Assembly: GCF_023707985.1 (NCBI RefSeq)
Contig: NZ_BRCF01000004.1
Location: 1-64,000, forward strand
Length of the DNA: 64,000 nucleotides
From: Sporosarcina sp. NCCP-2716
GTDB taxonomy: Bacteria; Bacillota; Bacilli; Bacillales_A; Planococcaceae
Direction: 5' to 3'
Shown here: piece after piece, positions 42,576-50,592 of the stretch
Layout: each line of letters opens with the position of its first letter
How positions within the stretch are numbered: position 1 is the stretch's first letter
Position numbers and translations under genes: made by a program
Notes under the pieces: model-generated
Told to the model about the DNA's origin: nothing
Database searches by the model: none
Seen by the model: the letters and a program-made list of their open reading frames with translations, nothing else

Positions 42576-43061
42576 TCAGATCATTTTTGAAAGAGGGAGA
42601 CGTTTGTTCAAGGCGCTCATGAGCGGAATTCCGATCGCCATCACGACGAATTCGCTGATGGCCAGGTAGCCCCACGTAATCCAGAACGGGAAGCCGAGAA
42701 CGAGCTGCAGCTGCCACGCGATGATCCCCATCGTGCATGTGAAGACCGCCGTGCTGACCATCATCCGCTTCACCGGACTGGTCACTTTGCGGGCGAGGAA
42801 GATGGTGAGGCTCAGGGAAATGATCGTATGGCCGACGCCGAAGACCAGATCGAGCGGACCCACATTCGATAGAAGCAGATTGGAGACGAACACGCCGACG
42901 ACGATGCCGGCGAAGTATTTCTTATTGAATACGACCAGATGATTGAAGACTTCAGCAAGACGGAATTGTAGGTTGCCGAAACTGAAAGGTGCCAGGACAA
43001 TCGTGACCGCCACATAGAGGGCGCCCACAATACCGCTGACTGCCAGCGTTCTTGTTTTCAT
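42576..43061 (-). CDS. queT: QueT family queuosine-precursor transporter
   Basis: A 161-residue S component of an ECF-type vitamin importer, with five to six helices. The start TLAVSGIVGALYVAVTIVLA and FGNLQFRLAEVFNHLVVFNK are characteristic of QueT. It imports preQ1/preQ0 or queuine-related bases together with the shared EcfAAT module, which lies elsewhere. It is preceded by a preQ1-I riboswitch whose tail contains the ribosome site AAGGAG. Confidence 0.93.
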   Translation of the reverse strand: MKTRTLAVSGIVGALYVAVTIVLAPFSFGNLQFRLAEVFNHLVVFNKKYFAGIVVGVFVSNLLLSNVGPLDLVFGVGHTIISLSLTIFLARKVTSPVKRMMVSTAVFTCTMGIIAWQLQLVLGFPFWITWGYLAISEFVVMAIGIPLMSALNKRLPLSKMI

Positions 43062-43072
43062 AAGTACAGCAG

Positions 43073-43112
43073 CTCCTTAGTTTTTTTGCGTGGGAGGATT
43101 TCGAACCACGTA
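43073..43112 (-). ncRNA. preQ1-I riboswitch before queT
   Basis: On the minus strand: P1 CGTGG/CCACG, loop TTCGAAATCCTC, then the A-rich tail CAAAAAAACTAAGGAG, which contains the Shine-Dalgarno sequence. The order and the AAAAAACTAAGG tail match preQ1 class I; ligand binding would hide the ribosome site. Confidence 0.8.
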
Positions 43113-43222
43113 AGTCGAGCGCTCTCCAGTTTATCACTGAATCGGCCATCCGTACAGAGGGCCCGGACGGTTTCCTTCCATATGGCTGTCAGGACACTGG
43201 CAGGCGAAGCGTGATTGGCAAT

Positions 43223-43247
43223 GTTTAAGATAGCGTCGGGTGGGAAT
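43223..43247 (+). promoter_or_regulatory. SigB-like promoter of KGG gene 1
   Basis: GTTTAA, 13-base spacer, GGGAAT followed by A. Confidence 0.7.
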
Positions 43248-43295
43248 ACAACAGATACGCAACATAATCTTATTAAATTTTAGGAGGAATTACAC

Positions 43296-43520
43296 ATGGC
43301 TAACGATAACAACAACGGTAAGATGTCACTCGAAGAAGCAGGCAAAAAAGGCGGCGAAGCAACAGCGAAGAATCATGACAAGGAATTCTACCAGGAGATC
43401 GGTAAAAAGGGCGGCGAAGCAACTGCCAAAAGCCACGGTAAGGAATTCTATGAAGAGATCGGACAAAAAGGCGGCGAAGCGAGAGCGGAGCAGAGCAACA
43501 ATAACAATAATAATAAGTAA
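43296..43520 (+). CDS. KGG-repeat general stress protein 1 (GsiB-like)
   Basis: A 74-residue, highly hydrophilic protein with three copies of the stress-induced KGG motif (GKKGGEATAKNHDKEFYQEI repeated about every 20 residues). It ends in a run of Asn. Proteins of this type (GsiB, con-10) are glucose-starvation and heat/salt-stress proteins, probably disordered and protective. AGGAGG precedes ATG and a SigB-like promoter lies 73 bases upstream. First of three tandem paralogues. Confidence 0.9.
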   Translation: MANDNNNGKMSLEEAGKKGGEATAKNHDKEFYQEIGKKGGEATAKSHGKEFYEEIGQKGGEARAEQSNNNNNNK

Positions 43521-43560
43521 CATAAACAGTATGAAAAAATTGCTTTCCCATACTTAAAAG

Positions 43561-43585
43561 GTTTGAAAGAATCTAGTTCGGGAAT
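43561..43585 (+). promoter_or_regulatory. SigB-like promoter of KGG gene 2
   Basis: GTTTGA, 13-base spacer, GGGAAT followed by A, the same layout as the promoter of gene 1. Confidence 0.65.
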
Positions 43586-43630
43586 ATAACAAATATGAAC
43601 AAATCACATAAAAACTAGGAGGAATTACAC

Positions 43631-43987
43631 ATGGCTAACGATAACAACAAAAACAACAACAACGGCAAAATGACTCTTGAGGAAGCAGGCAAAAAAGGCG
43701 GCGAAGCTACAGCGAAGAATCATGACAAGGAATTCTACCAGGAAATCGGTAAAAAAGGCGGCGAAGCTACTGCTGAGAACCATGATAAGGAATTCTATCA
43801 GGAAATCGGTAAAAAGGGCGGAGAAGCTACTTCCGAAAGCCACGGTAAGGAATTCTATGAAGAGATTGGCCAAAAAGGCGGCGAAGCCCGTGCCAATCAG
43901 GATACTTCCGGCACGAACAAGATGAGCCAGTCTGAGGCAGGTAAAAAAGGCGGCGAAGCACGCGCCAACCAGCGCAACAATAAGTAA
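43631..43987 (+). CDS. KGG-repeat general stress protein 2
   Basis: A 118-residue paralogue with five KGG units. The first four are regular 20-residue repeats; a spacer ANQDTSGTNKMSQSEAG precedes the fifth. The upstream leader AGGAGGAATTACACATGGCT is identical to that of gene 1, showing recent duplication. The extra repeats suggest unequal crossing-over between units. Confidence 0.9.
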   Translation: MANDNNKNNNNGKMTLEEAGKKGGEATAKNHDKEFYQEIGKKGGEATAENHDKEFYQEIGKKGGEATSESHGKEFYEEIGQKGGEARANQDTSGTNKMSQSEAGKKGGEARANQRNNK

Positions 43988-44089
43988 GACCCTGCTGCTT
44001 ACGGCAAGGTGTGCACTTACCTTTACTGAAGAAAAACAACTTACCTTATAAAATCAGATTACTCACTAAAATTGGAGGAGGAATTTACA

Positions 44090-44374
44090 ATGGCTGAAGA
44101 AAAAAACAACGGTAAAATGACAGTGGAAGAAGCAGGTAAAAAAGGCGGCGAAGCAACAGCGAAGAATCATGACAAGGAGTTCTACCAAGAGATCGGTAAG
44201 AAGGGCGGAGAAGCCACTTCTGAATCTCATGGCAAGGAATTCTATGAAGAGATCGGCCAAAAAGGCGGAGAAGCCCGTGCGAACCAGGACACTTCCGGTA
44301 CGAACAAGATGAGTCAGTCGGAAGCAGGACGCAAAGGCGGAGAAGCACGCGCCAACCAGCGTGACAACAAGTAA
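44090..44374 (+). CDS. KGG-repeat general stress protein 3
   Basis: A 94-residue paralogue with four KGG units and the same DTSGTNKMSQSEAG spacer as gene 2. ATG 44090 follows GGAGGAGGAATTTACA; an in-frame ATG 18 bases upstream is part of that ribosome site. Unlike the other two, I see no clear SigB boxes upstream, so it may be read through from gene 2 or use another promoter. A bidirectional terminator follows. Confidence 0.9.
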   Translation: MAEEKNNGKMTVEEAGKKGGEATAKNHDKEFYQEIGKKGGEATSESHGKEFYEEIGQKGGEARANQDTSGTNKMSQSEAGRKGGEARANQRDNK

Positions 44375-44384
44375 TCACGCATAG

Positions 44385-44422
44385 AAAAACGGTCTGGAGG
44401 ATTTCCTCCAGGCCGTTTTTTT
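44385..44422. terminator. bidirectional terminator
   Basis: AAAAACGGTCTGGAGG/CCTCCAGGCCGTTTTTTT with an ATTT loop, between convergent genes. Confidence 0.92.
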
Positions 44423-44431
44423 CGTCTGCGT

Positions 44432-44608
44432 TCATCGGTCCTGCTGCTTGCCTTTCTCCTGCGTGCTGCCCGCCTGCCGATTGTGCTTCTTTGCTGCATC
44501 ATTCTGCCCGATGACATCGAAATCATCCGGACTCAGGTCCATGCCGTAACCGAATTCCTCCCGGTCCAGCTGCTTCGCTTTGTGCTTGCGTTTTTCTTCG
44601 TTCTCCAC
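44432..44608 (-). CDS. small charged protein, unknown
   Basis: A 58-residue, very polar protein: Lys/Glu-rich start, EEFGYGMDLSPDDFDVIGQN in the middle, and a Gln/Lys-rich tail. No hydrophobic segment. The GTG start at 44608 is eight bases after GGAGG; an ATG at 44614 and one at 44623 are in frame but overlap the ribosome site. Likely another small stress-type protein. Confidence 0.55.
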   Translation of the reverse strand: MENEEKRKHKAKQLDREEFGYGMDLSPDDFDVIGQNDAAKKHNRQAGSTQEKGKQQDR

Positions 44609-44751
44609 GTTCATCACCTCCATTTAGAAGTATGCACCCCCGCTAAAAATCCATGCCCTCTTCATCTTAAGAATTTCTTCATTTTTTTCCTTCTCAATTG
44701 TTAAGATGTCCCTGTTACAATGAGGATATCAGCAAGGAAGAGGTGCGCAAC

Positions 44752-45444
44752 ATGGCGGCGATGACCATATTGGTGGCGGATGATGACAAGGAAATCCGTG
44801 ACGGAATCGAGATCTATTTGAAGAACGAAGGATACCGGGTGCTGAAAGCGGCGGACGGACGGGAAGCGCTGGATCTGCTGGCTTCTGAAGAAGTCCACTT
44901 GCTGATCCTGGACATCATGATGCCCAATATGGACGGCATTACGGCGACGTTCAAAATCCGGGAAGCCCAAAATGTCCCGATCATCATGCTCAGTGCAAAA
45001 GTCGAGGAATCCGATAAAATCCACGGCCTGTCTGTCGGTGCGGACGATTACGTTTCAAAGCCGTTCCAGCCGATGGAGCTGATGGCCCGTGTGAAATCCC
45101 AGCTGCGCCGTTATGTGCAGCTCGGTACTTACGGCGGCGGAACGTCGACATTGTCGGTCGGCGGTCTAGTGCTGGACGAAGAAGCGAAAACGGTGATGCT
45201 CGACGGAACGCCCATCCGGCTGACCCCGATCGAATTCAAGATCACCGAACTGCTCATGAAGCACCCAGGACGGGTGTTCTCCATCAACGAAATCTACGAA
45301 CGGGTGTGGAACGAGGAAGCGTACAATGCGGAAAACATCGTCGCTGTCCATATCCGGAAAATACGCGAGAAAATCGAAGCGGATCCGAAAAATCCGAGAT
45401 ATGTAAAGGTGGTGTGGGGCGTTGGTTACAAAATCGAAAAGTAA
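44752..45444 (+). CDS. OmpR-family response regulator
   Basis: A 230-residue regulator. Receiver domain: acidic pair in VADDDKE, phospho-acceptor Asp 54 in ILDIMMPNMDG, Lys 103 in YVSKPF. The winged-helix domain follows (about 130-228), ending VHIRKIREKIEADPKNPRYV and KVVWGVGYKIEK. ATG 44752 is six bases after GAGGTG. Its stop lies inside a 59-codon gene that separates it from the histidine kinase. Target genes are not evident. Confidence 0.92.
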   Translation: MAAMTILVADDDKEIRDGIEIYLKNEGYRVLKAADGREALDLLASEEVHLLILDIMMPNMDGITATFKIREAQNVPIIMLSAKVEESDKIHGLSVGADDYVSKPFQPMELMARVKSQLRRYVQLGTYGGGTSTLSVGGLVLDEEAKTVMLDGTPIRLTPIEFKITELLMKHPGRVFSINEIYERVWNEEAYNAENIVAVHIRKIREKIEADPKNPRYVKVVWGVGYKIEK

Positions 45445-45601
45445 CAGTGCGGTGATCTGGTCCGTCGTTTCCATCCTCATCGCCTTCGGCAGTCTTGCGT
45501 ATTGTTTTCCGCACATTACAGAACTGGCCAGCAGCGGCTATGAACGTACAAGCCGGACACTCGCGTACTTCATCCAAGTGATCAAGGGAGGAACCGTCTG
45601 A
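45422..45601 (+). CDS. 59-residue single-span membrane protein between regulator and kinase
   Basis: A short gene in a different frame from both neighbours. It starts TTG at 45422, inside the last codons of the response regulator, with AAAGGTGG about nine bases upstream, and its TGA overlaps the ATG of the kinase (ATGA), the classic coupling arrangement. The product has a basic start (MVTKSKSNSAVIW), one membrane span (about 12-29, VVSILIAFGSLAYCF) and an outside or wall-facing tail with HITELASSGYERTSRT. It may tune the kinase, but I know no homologue. Confidence 0.7.
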   Translation: MVTKSKSNSAVIWSVVSILIAFGSLAYCFPHITELASSGYERTSRTLAYFIQVIKGGTV

Positions 45602-47826
45602 TGAAACGCTATACACCGATGCTTGTCTGGGCGATGCTCGTCGCCATTGCGCTCAGCGGGTTCGTGACGATCACGGGCCAGGGAATGTCCGTGCTCTTCA
45701 AAAGCTACACACAATCTTCGCAGTTCCAGCAGCATATGGAAGAAGTCTATAACGAGCTTGGTAACACCGTGCTGAATCCCGTCACGATAGAGGAAGCGGA
45801 GAAGAAACTGGCCGTCTCAGCGGACGAAATCGACACGTATCGGAACCATTACGGCAGCTTGGCGGAACAAGTGGAAAATATCCAGGGGCAGTATGAGGAC
45901 AGGATCCGTGAAGCCGAAAGCCAGCCGGCTGTCAAACAGGCGCTGGTCGATGAACGAGACGGAAAAATCGAAGACATCCGCAAGAACTTTGAAGACGATT
46001 CGTACGTGGAGAACAAGATTCTGGCAAAAAAGAAATCCCTTCTCGCACAGGCCTTGCGTGACGCGAAAAATGACGACACCAGTGTGAGCAGCATCCCCGT
46101 CAATTATAAGCTGACGCCGCTGGCCGGTGGCGATACCGTCACACTCGGCGACACATCAGGTACGTTCGGCTATGAACGGAATTTCAACGATGAGACAGGG
46201 TACTTGAAGATTTACGGCCTGGACGCTGATCGATACGGAAACGGCTATGACGGCACGTACCGGGGCGAATTATACAATGCCGAGGGAGTCGCCTTATCCG
46301 AGCAGGACATGGATGCGATCTTCCCGGCGTCGACACTCTACAAAGGGTTCATTGGCGTGCCTCATTCCGCGTTTGCGAAAGGCGGCGTGCTATACGGGGA
46401 AGCACGGGATTACCAGTCGCTGAAAGTGATGCTCATCGTGTCCGGTCTGGCGGGGATCGCTGCGCTGATAGCCCTGTTCACATTGTGGAAATTCAACTGG
46501 AGCTGGTTCATCGACCTGCCGTTCACCGAGCGGTATGATGCGTGGCGGGTGGATGTGAAAGCAGCGATTTTCGTTTTCCTGCTCGTCAATGTCCTCAGTT
46601 TCGCGGAAGGCATTTCCGGCCGACTGAACGTCATGCCATACGGGGATTATTCGTTCAATCTGACGAAAGCCGTCGTGACGTTCGTCGTGTACGCAGCGAT
46701 GATTGCCGTCATGACATTCCAGATCGGCAACGCGATCACCCGCTACCGGCAGCCGGGTCAGTTCGCAGCCGATATGCACAATAGTTTTACGATAAAATTC
46801 ATCAGGAATATCGAAGACGTCTTCCTGAACCGCTCGATTGCCATCCAGACGTTCCTGCTGCTCATCGTATTTTTCCTGGCGGGAGTCGGACTGGTCGGCG
46901 CGTCGTACGACGGACAGCTGTTCGTCATTTACACGTTTTGTGTGCTGTTCATCGGCTTGCCCGTACTCTTCTTCTACATGAGACGGATGGGGTACTTGAG
47001 CCGTATTCTGAAATCGACCGATGAGATGGCGGCAGGGCGGCTGAACCGCGATATTCCGGTGAAAGGACGTTCCCCATTCGCTGCGCATGCTGCGAATTTG
47101 AACAACTTGCGGCAGGGCGTGGAGCGGTCCGTCAGCAGCCAGGCGAAGAGCGAACGGCTGAAGACGGAGCTTATCACGAATGTGAGCCACGATCTGCGGA
47201 CTCCGCTGACGTCCATCATCACGTATACGGATCTGTTGAAGAATCCCGATCTCTCTGCGGAAGAGCGGAACGAATATGTCGGCGTGCTCGACCGGAAATC
47301 CCAGCGGCTGAAGACGCTGATCGAGGATCTGTTCGAAGTATCGAAAATGACAAGCGGTACGATGGAACTGTCCAAGCAGCGCGTCGACCTGGCCCAGCTC
47401 GTCCGCCAGGCGATCGGCGAACATACCGAACGGATGGCCGAAATCCCGCTCGATTTCCGCCTGACCATACCGGAGGAGCCGGTGCCCGCCGTCATTGACG
47501 GACAGCGCTGGTGGCGGATGCTCGACAACCTGATCGGTAATGCGCTGAAGTACTCGCTGCCCGGCACCCGCGTCTATGTGACGCTGCGGGAGACGGCCGG
47601 TTTTGCGGAGTTCACCATCAAAAACATCACTGCCTATGAACTCGATGAAAACGTCGATGAGCTGTACGAACGGTTCAAACGAGGCGACTCTTCCCGGCAT
47701 ACCGAAGGCTCCGGCCTCGGCCTCGCCATTGCGCAGTCGATCGTCGACATGCACGGCGGCACGATGGAGATCCAGGTGGACGGCGACCTGTTCAAAGTGA
47801 CCGTCCGTGTACCGTCCGGGTTCTGA
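45601..47826 (+). CDS. sensor histidine kinase
   Basis: A 741-residue kinase. One helix near 8-28 is followed by a large extracytoplasmic sensor of about 240 residues, with a coiled-coil part (LAEQVENIQGQYEDRIREAE) and a globular Gly/Tyr-rich part. Four or five further helices (about 279-465) come next, then a HAMP-like linker, the H-box ITNVSHDLRTPLTS with His 530, and an ATPase domain with DNLIGNALKYS and GSGLGLAIAQSI. The multi-span membrane block is more than the usual two helices. It pairs with the 44752 regulator through the overlapping 59-codon gene. Confidence 0.92.
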   Translation: MKRYTPMLVWAMLVAIALSGFVTITGQGMSVLFKSYTQSSQFQQHMEEVYNELGNTVLNPVTIEEAEKKLAVSADEIDTYRNHYGSLAEQVENIQGQYEDRIREAESQPAVKQALVDERDGKIEDIRKNFEDDSYVENKILAKKKSLLAQALRDAKNDDTSVSSIPVNYKLTPLAGGDTVTLGDTSGTFGYERNFNDETGYLKIYGLDADRYGNGYDGTYRGELYNAEGVALSEQDMDAIFPASTLYKGFIGVPHSAFAKGGVLYGEARDYQSLKVMLIVSGLAGIAALIALFTLWKFNWSWFIDLPFTERYDAWRVDVKAAIFVFLLVNVLSFAEGISGRLNVMPYGDYSFNLTKAVVTFVVYAAMIAVMTFQIGNAITRYRQPGQFAADMHNSFTIKFIRNIEDVFLNRSIAIQTFLLLIVFFLAGVGLVGASYDGQLFVIYTFCVLFIGLPVLFFYMRRMGYLSRILKSTDEMAAGRLNRDIPVKGRSPFAAHAANLNNLRQGVERSVSSQAKSERLKTELITNVSHDLRTPLTSIITYTDLLKNPDLSAEERNEYVGVLDRKSQRLKTLIEDLFEVSKMTSGTMELSKQRVDLAQLVRQAIGEHTERMAEIPLDFRLTIPEEPVPAVIDGQRWWRMLDNLIGNALKYSLPGTRVYVTLRETAGFAEFTIKNITAYELDENVDELYERFKRGDSSRHTEGSGLGLAIAQSIVDMHGGTMEIQVDGDLFKVTVRVPSGF

Positions 47827-47842
47827 AGCAAGCGGGTGCGGA

Positions 47843-47868
47843 GTTTAAAGTTGTCCGGACACGGGAAT
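47843..47868 (+). promoter_or_regulatory. SigB-like promoter
   Basis: GTTTAA, 14-base spacer, GGGAAT, 58 bases before the 47926 start. Confidence 0.65.
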
Positions 47869-47925
47869 TCTAAGAACACAATCGGTAACTGCCTGCACGG
47901 CAGGTTACGGAGGGGGCGAAGCAGA

Positions 47926-48183
47926 ATGACCATCAAGGACAACAACTATCCGACGAAAAAAGATCTTGAACCGAAAGTGCCGAGAAAGGGCAGACCGGCC
48001 GGCCCGACCGACGAGCTGCCGCTGTCTGATCCGGCAGATTCCAACTACACCCATGTCGTGCACGAACCGGACGACACAGCAGGCGCAGAGGATACCGTCG
48101 CCGACGGCCAGCCTGTCATTTCTCCTATCAGCCACAACGAACAGGCCCACGCCCAGTGGAATGCCACCAAACCGAAAAAGTGA
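47926..48183 (+). CDS. small hydrophilic protein with H-x-Q-W-N tail
   Basis: An 85-residue polar protein, Pro/Asp-rich and probably disordered (KDLEPKVPRKGRPAGPTDEL). Its C-terminus NEQAHAQWNATKPKK closely matches the end of the 48633 channel protein (KEAHDQWNNQKPK), though the rest is unrelated. ATG 47926 follows GGAGGGGGCGAAGCAG. A SigB-like promoter and a terminator make it a single-gene unit. Family unknown. Confidence 0.7.
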   Translation: MTIKDNNYPTKKDLEPKVPRKGRPAGPTDELPLSDPADSNYTHVVHEPDDTAGAEDTVADGQPVISPISHNEQAHAQWNATKPKK

Positions 48184-48214
48184 ACCAGCTGCCCGCGGGC
48201 GAGCTGGTTTTTTT
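48184..48214 (+). terminator. intrinsic terminator
   Basis: ACCAGCT/AGCTGGT stem with TTTTTT. Confidence 0.85.
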
Positions 48215-48230
48215 AATGAAGAAAATCCGC

Positions 48231-48542
48231 TGTTCGCTCATAAATCTGGGGAATCGCTCATAAATCGCGGGAACCGCTCATAAAAGCTGGAAAGCGCTCA
48301 TAAATCGCGGAACCGCTCATAAAAGCTGAAAAGCGCTCATAAATCGCGGGAACCGCTCATAAAAGCCGGAAAGCGCTCATAAATCGCGGGAACCGCTCAT
48401 AAAAGCTGAAAAGCGCTCATAAATCACGGGAAGCGCTCATAAAAGCCGGAAAGCGCTCATAAATCGCGGGAAGCGCTCATAAAAGCCGGAAAGCGCTCAT
48501 AAATCGCGGGAACCGCTCATAAAACCAAAAAAGCGCTCATAA
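48231..48542. repeat. 20-nt tandem repeat array, CGCTCATAAA core, 16 copies
   Basis: Sixteen units of 19-20 bases with an invariant CGCTCATAAA core except in the final partial unit. Two flavours alternate: core plus TCGCGGGAA and core plus AGCYGGAAA, giving a 40-base super-period. It fills the gap between a terminator and the 48570 promoter. Same family as the arrays at 30330 and 57298. No gene lies here. Confidence 0.92.
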
Positions 48543-48569
48543 CCCCGCCGCCCCGTACCCCGCTCCAAG

Positions 48570-48595
48570 GTTTACCAGTCTTCCTTAACAGGTAT
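48570..48595 (+). promoter_or_regulatory. SigB-like promoter of the channel-like gene
   Basis: GTTTAC, 14-base spacer, AGGTAT. Confidence 0.5.
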
Positions 48596-48632
48596 AAGGA
48601 TAGCAACCTACTAAATAGAATGGAGGATATCA

Positions 48633-50546
48633 ATGTTCAGAGATCCCTACTACGCAAGCATCTTTAGCTGGCTGCCGGACTTGATACTCGGAATTATTGT
48701 ACTGATCATCGGCTTCATCATCGCTAAAGTGCTTGAAAACATCGTCGTCAAGGCGATGAAGAAAGGCCGTGTCAATGAGCGGCTTAATATGCAGGACAAA
48801 AAATGGAGCGCCGACCGGATTGCCGGGAAGGTGGTATTCTTTGGCGTTCTGCTGCTGACGGTCCTCATCTTCTTCAATATGATGAACCTCAATCCGATCG
48901 CTGCGCCGTTCTTGGGCGTATTCGCCGGCTTCAGCGGTGCCATTCTCGGCATCTTGAAAGCGGCACTCATTCTCCTGCTCGCGTATGTGCTCGCCACTGT
49001 CGTGAAAAAGCTGGTCATGTCGGCCGGCCGCAAAGTGGATGTGCACAAAGCGGTATCGAAGACAGGCGGATCACCGGAATCGGTGAACAAGGACCAGTGG
49101 GTTAGCACCGCCGCCAATATTGCATTCTATGGAATTCTGCTGCTGTTCATCCCCGCAGTGCTCAGTGCGCTCGGCTTGAGCGGTGTCAGCGGACCGTTCG
49201 AACACCTGCTGACAGGGTTCATCGCATTCATCCCGAAATTGGTCGGGGCTGCCCTGATCTTCGCGATCGGTTATGTCGTCGCGAAATTGGTGCGCACGAT
49301 CGTTACGAAACTGCTTGAATCCGTCGGTGTCGACAAGATGGCAGACCGCCTGCACCTGTCTTCTGCCGTGCAGGGGACGAGCGTCTCCAAAGTGATCGGG
49401 ACGATTGTATTTGTCCTGATCCTGATTCCAGTGACGATTTCCGGCCTGGAAGTCCTTGACCTGGAAGGCATTTCACAGCCTGCGATCGCGATGCTGAACG
49501 ACATCATGATCATGCTGCCGCGTATCCTTATCGCGATTGCCCTCGTGTTCGTCGGTGTCTATGTCGCGAAATTCGTCAAGAAGATTGTGGGGCAGCTGCT
49601 GTCGAACCTCGGAGTGGATTCGCTGTCGGGCAAGCTCGGCGTGAAATCAGGGGACCATTCGTCTTCAAGCTTCAAGGTGTCGTCCATCATCGCGACGATT
49701 GCCCAGATTGTCGTCATCCTGCTGTTCGTCGTGGAAGCCCTGCAGATCGTTCAGCTTGCATTCATGGTGACACTCGCAACCGCGATCTTCGCTTACTTGC
49801 CGATGGTCGTTGCCGCTGTACTGATCCTGGCTGTCGGCTTCTGGCTCGCCAACCTTGCTGAACAGTTCATCGGCAGTGTCATGAAAACGCAATCGGGCAC
49901 ACCGCACATCCTGCGCTTCGTCGCGAAGTATGCAATCCTTGCGTTCGCGTTCTTCATGGCGCTCAGTCAGCTCGGTATCGCGCCGGCTATCATCAACGCG
50001 GCGTTCATCCTCATCTTAGGAGGCGTAGCGCTCGCCTTCGGACTCGCCTTCGGTCTCGGCGGACGCGACCATGCGTCACGGTACTTGTCGAAGATGGAGT
50101 CTAGTCTGCAGGACGCTGACGTCTCGAAGGAAAAGTGGGAAGAGAAGAAAGAAGAGATGAAACAAGATGCACGCGCTGCGAAAGCGGAAGCGAAATCGGG
50201 GGTTCGTGAAACGCGTTCCGATATGCATCAGAAGAAACAGGAGATGAAACGGGCATCCGATCAGGCACAGCAGCCGGTCAATCCGTCCGATGAAATACCG
50301 GAAGATCCGGAACAGAGCCTGAAAGGGCCGGCGTATTCGGACGTTCCGACGCACGATCTGCCGGACAACTTCGGCGGAACTGATCCGGTGCCGTTCACCG
50401 AAGAAGAGACGGACACGGGCTATAACGAAGCGGAACCGGGCGAGGAGTATCCATACGGCGAACAGAGCCGCCGCAGCCGGTTCAACAAGGAAGCCCACGA
50501 CCAGTGGAACAACCAGAAACCGAAAGACGACCGGAATTTCGATTAA
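48633..50546 (+). CDS. mechanosensitive-channel-like membrane protein (TM-helix repeat, CmpX-like)
   Basis: A 637-residue protein with about ten to eleven helices arranged as repeats of a conserved TM-helix unit (LPDLILGIIVLIIGFIIAKV, IPKLVGAALIFAIGYVVAKL, LPRILIAIALVFVGVYVAKF, LPMVVAAVLILAVGFWLANL). Each ends in a kinked Gly/Ala stretch followed by a basic or polar linker. GGVALAFGLAFGLGGRDHAS closes the membrane part, as in MscS pores. A long charged, disordered C-terminal tail of about 150 residues ends with AHDQWNNQKPKDDRNFD, shared with the 47926 product. AGGAGG-like GGAGGATATCA precedes ATG. A SigB-like promoter suggests induction by osmotic or general stress. Confidence 0.85.
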   Translation: MFRDPYYASIFSWLPDLILGIIVLIIGFIIAKVLENIVVKAMKKGRVNERLNMQDKKWSADRIAGKVVFFGVLLLTVLIFFNMMNLNPIAAPFLGVFAGFSGAILGILKAALILLLAYVLATVVKKLVMSAGRKVDVHKAVSKTGGSPESVNKDQWVSTAANIAFYGILLLFIPAVLSALGLSGVSGPFEHLLTGFIAFIPKLVGAALIFAIGYVVAKLVRTIVTKLLESVGVDKMADRLHLSSAVQGTSVSKVIGTIVFVLILIPVTISGLEVLDLEGISQPAIAMLNDIMIMLPRILIAIALVFVGVYVAKFVKKIVGQLLSNLGVDSLSGKLGVKSGDHSSSSFKVSSIIATIAQIVVILLFVVEALQIVQLAFMVTLATAIFAYLPMVVAAVLILAVGFWLANLAEQFIGSVMKTQSGTPHILRFVAKYAILAFAFFMALSQLGIAPAIINAAFILILGGVALAFGLAFGLGGRDHASRYLSKMESSLQDADVSKEKWEEKKEEMKQDARAAKAEAKSGVRETRSDMHQKKQEMKRASDQAQQPVNPSDEIPEDPEQSLKGPAYSDVPTHDLPDNFGGTDPVPFTEEETDTGYNEAEPGEEYPYGEQSRRSRFNKEAHDQWNNQKPKDDRNFD

Positions 50547-50550
50547 TTGA

Positions 50551-50592
50551 AAAAAAGGCGCACAGCGGGAATCACTCCGCTGTGCGTCTTTT
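50551..50592. terminator. bidirectional terminator
   Basis: AAAAGGCGCACAGCGGGA/TCCGCTGTGCGTCTTTT stem between the channel gene and liaR. Confidence 0.9.

Noticed and set aside
48231-48542. CRISPR array
   Set aside because: Units are 20 bases with a 10-base core and only two recurring variable halves; there are no unique spacers, no leader and no cas genes.
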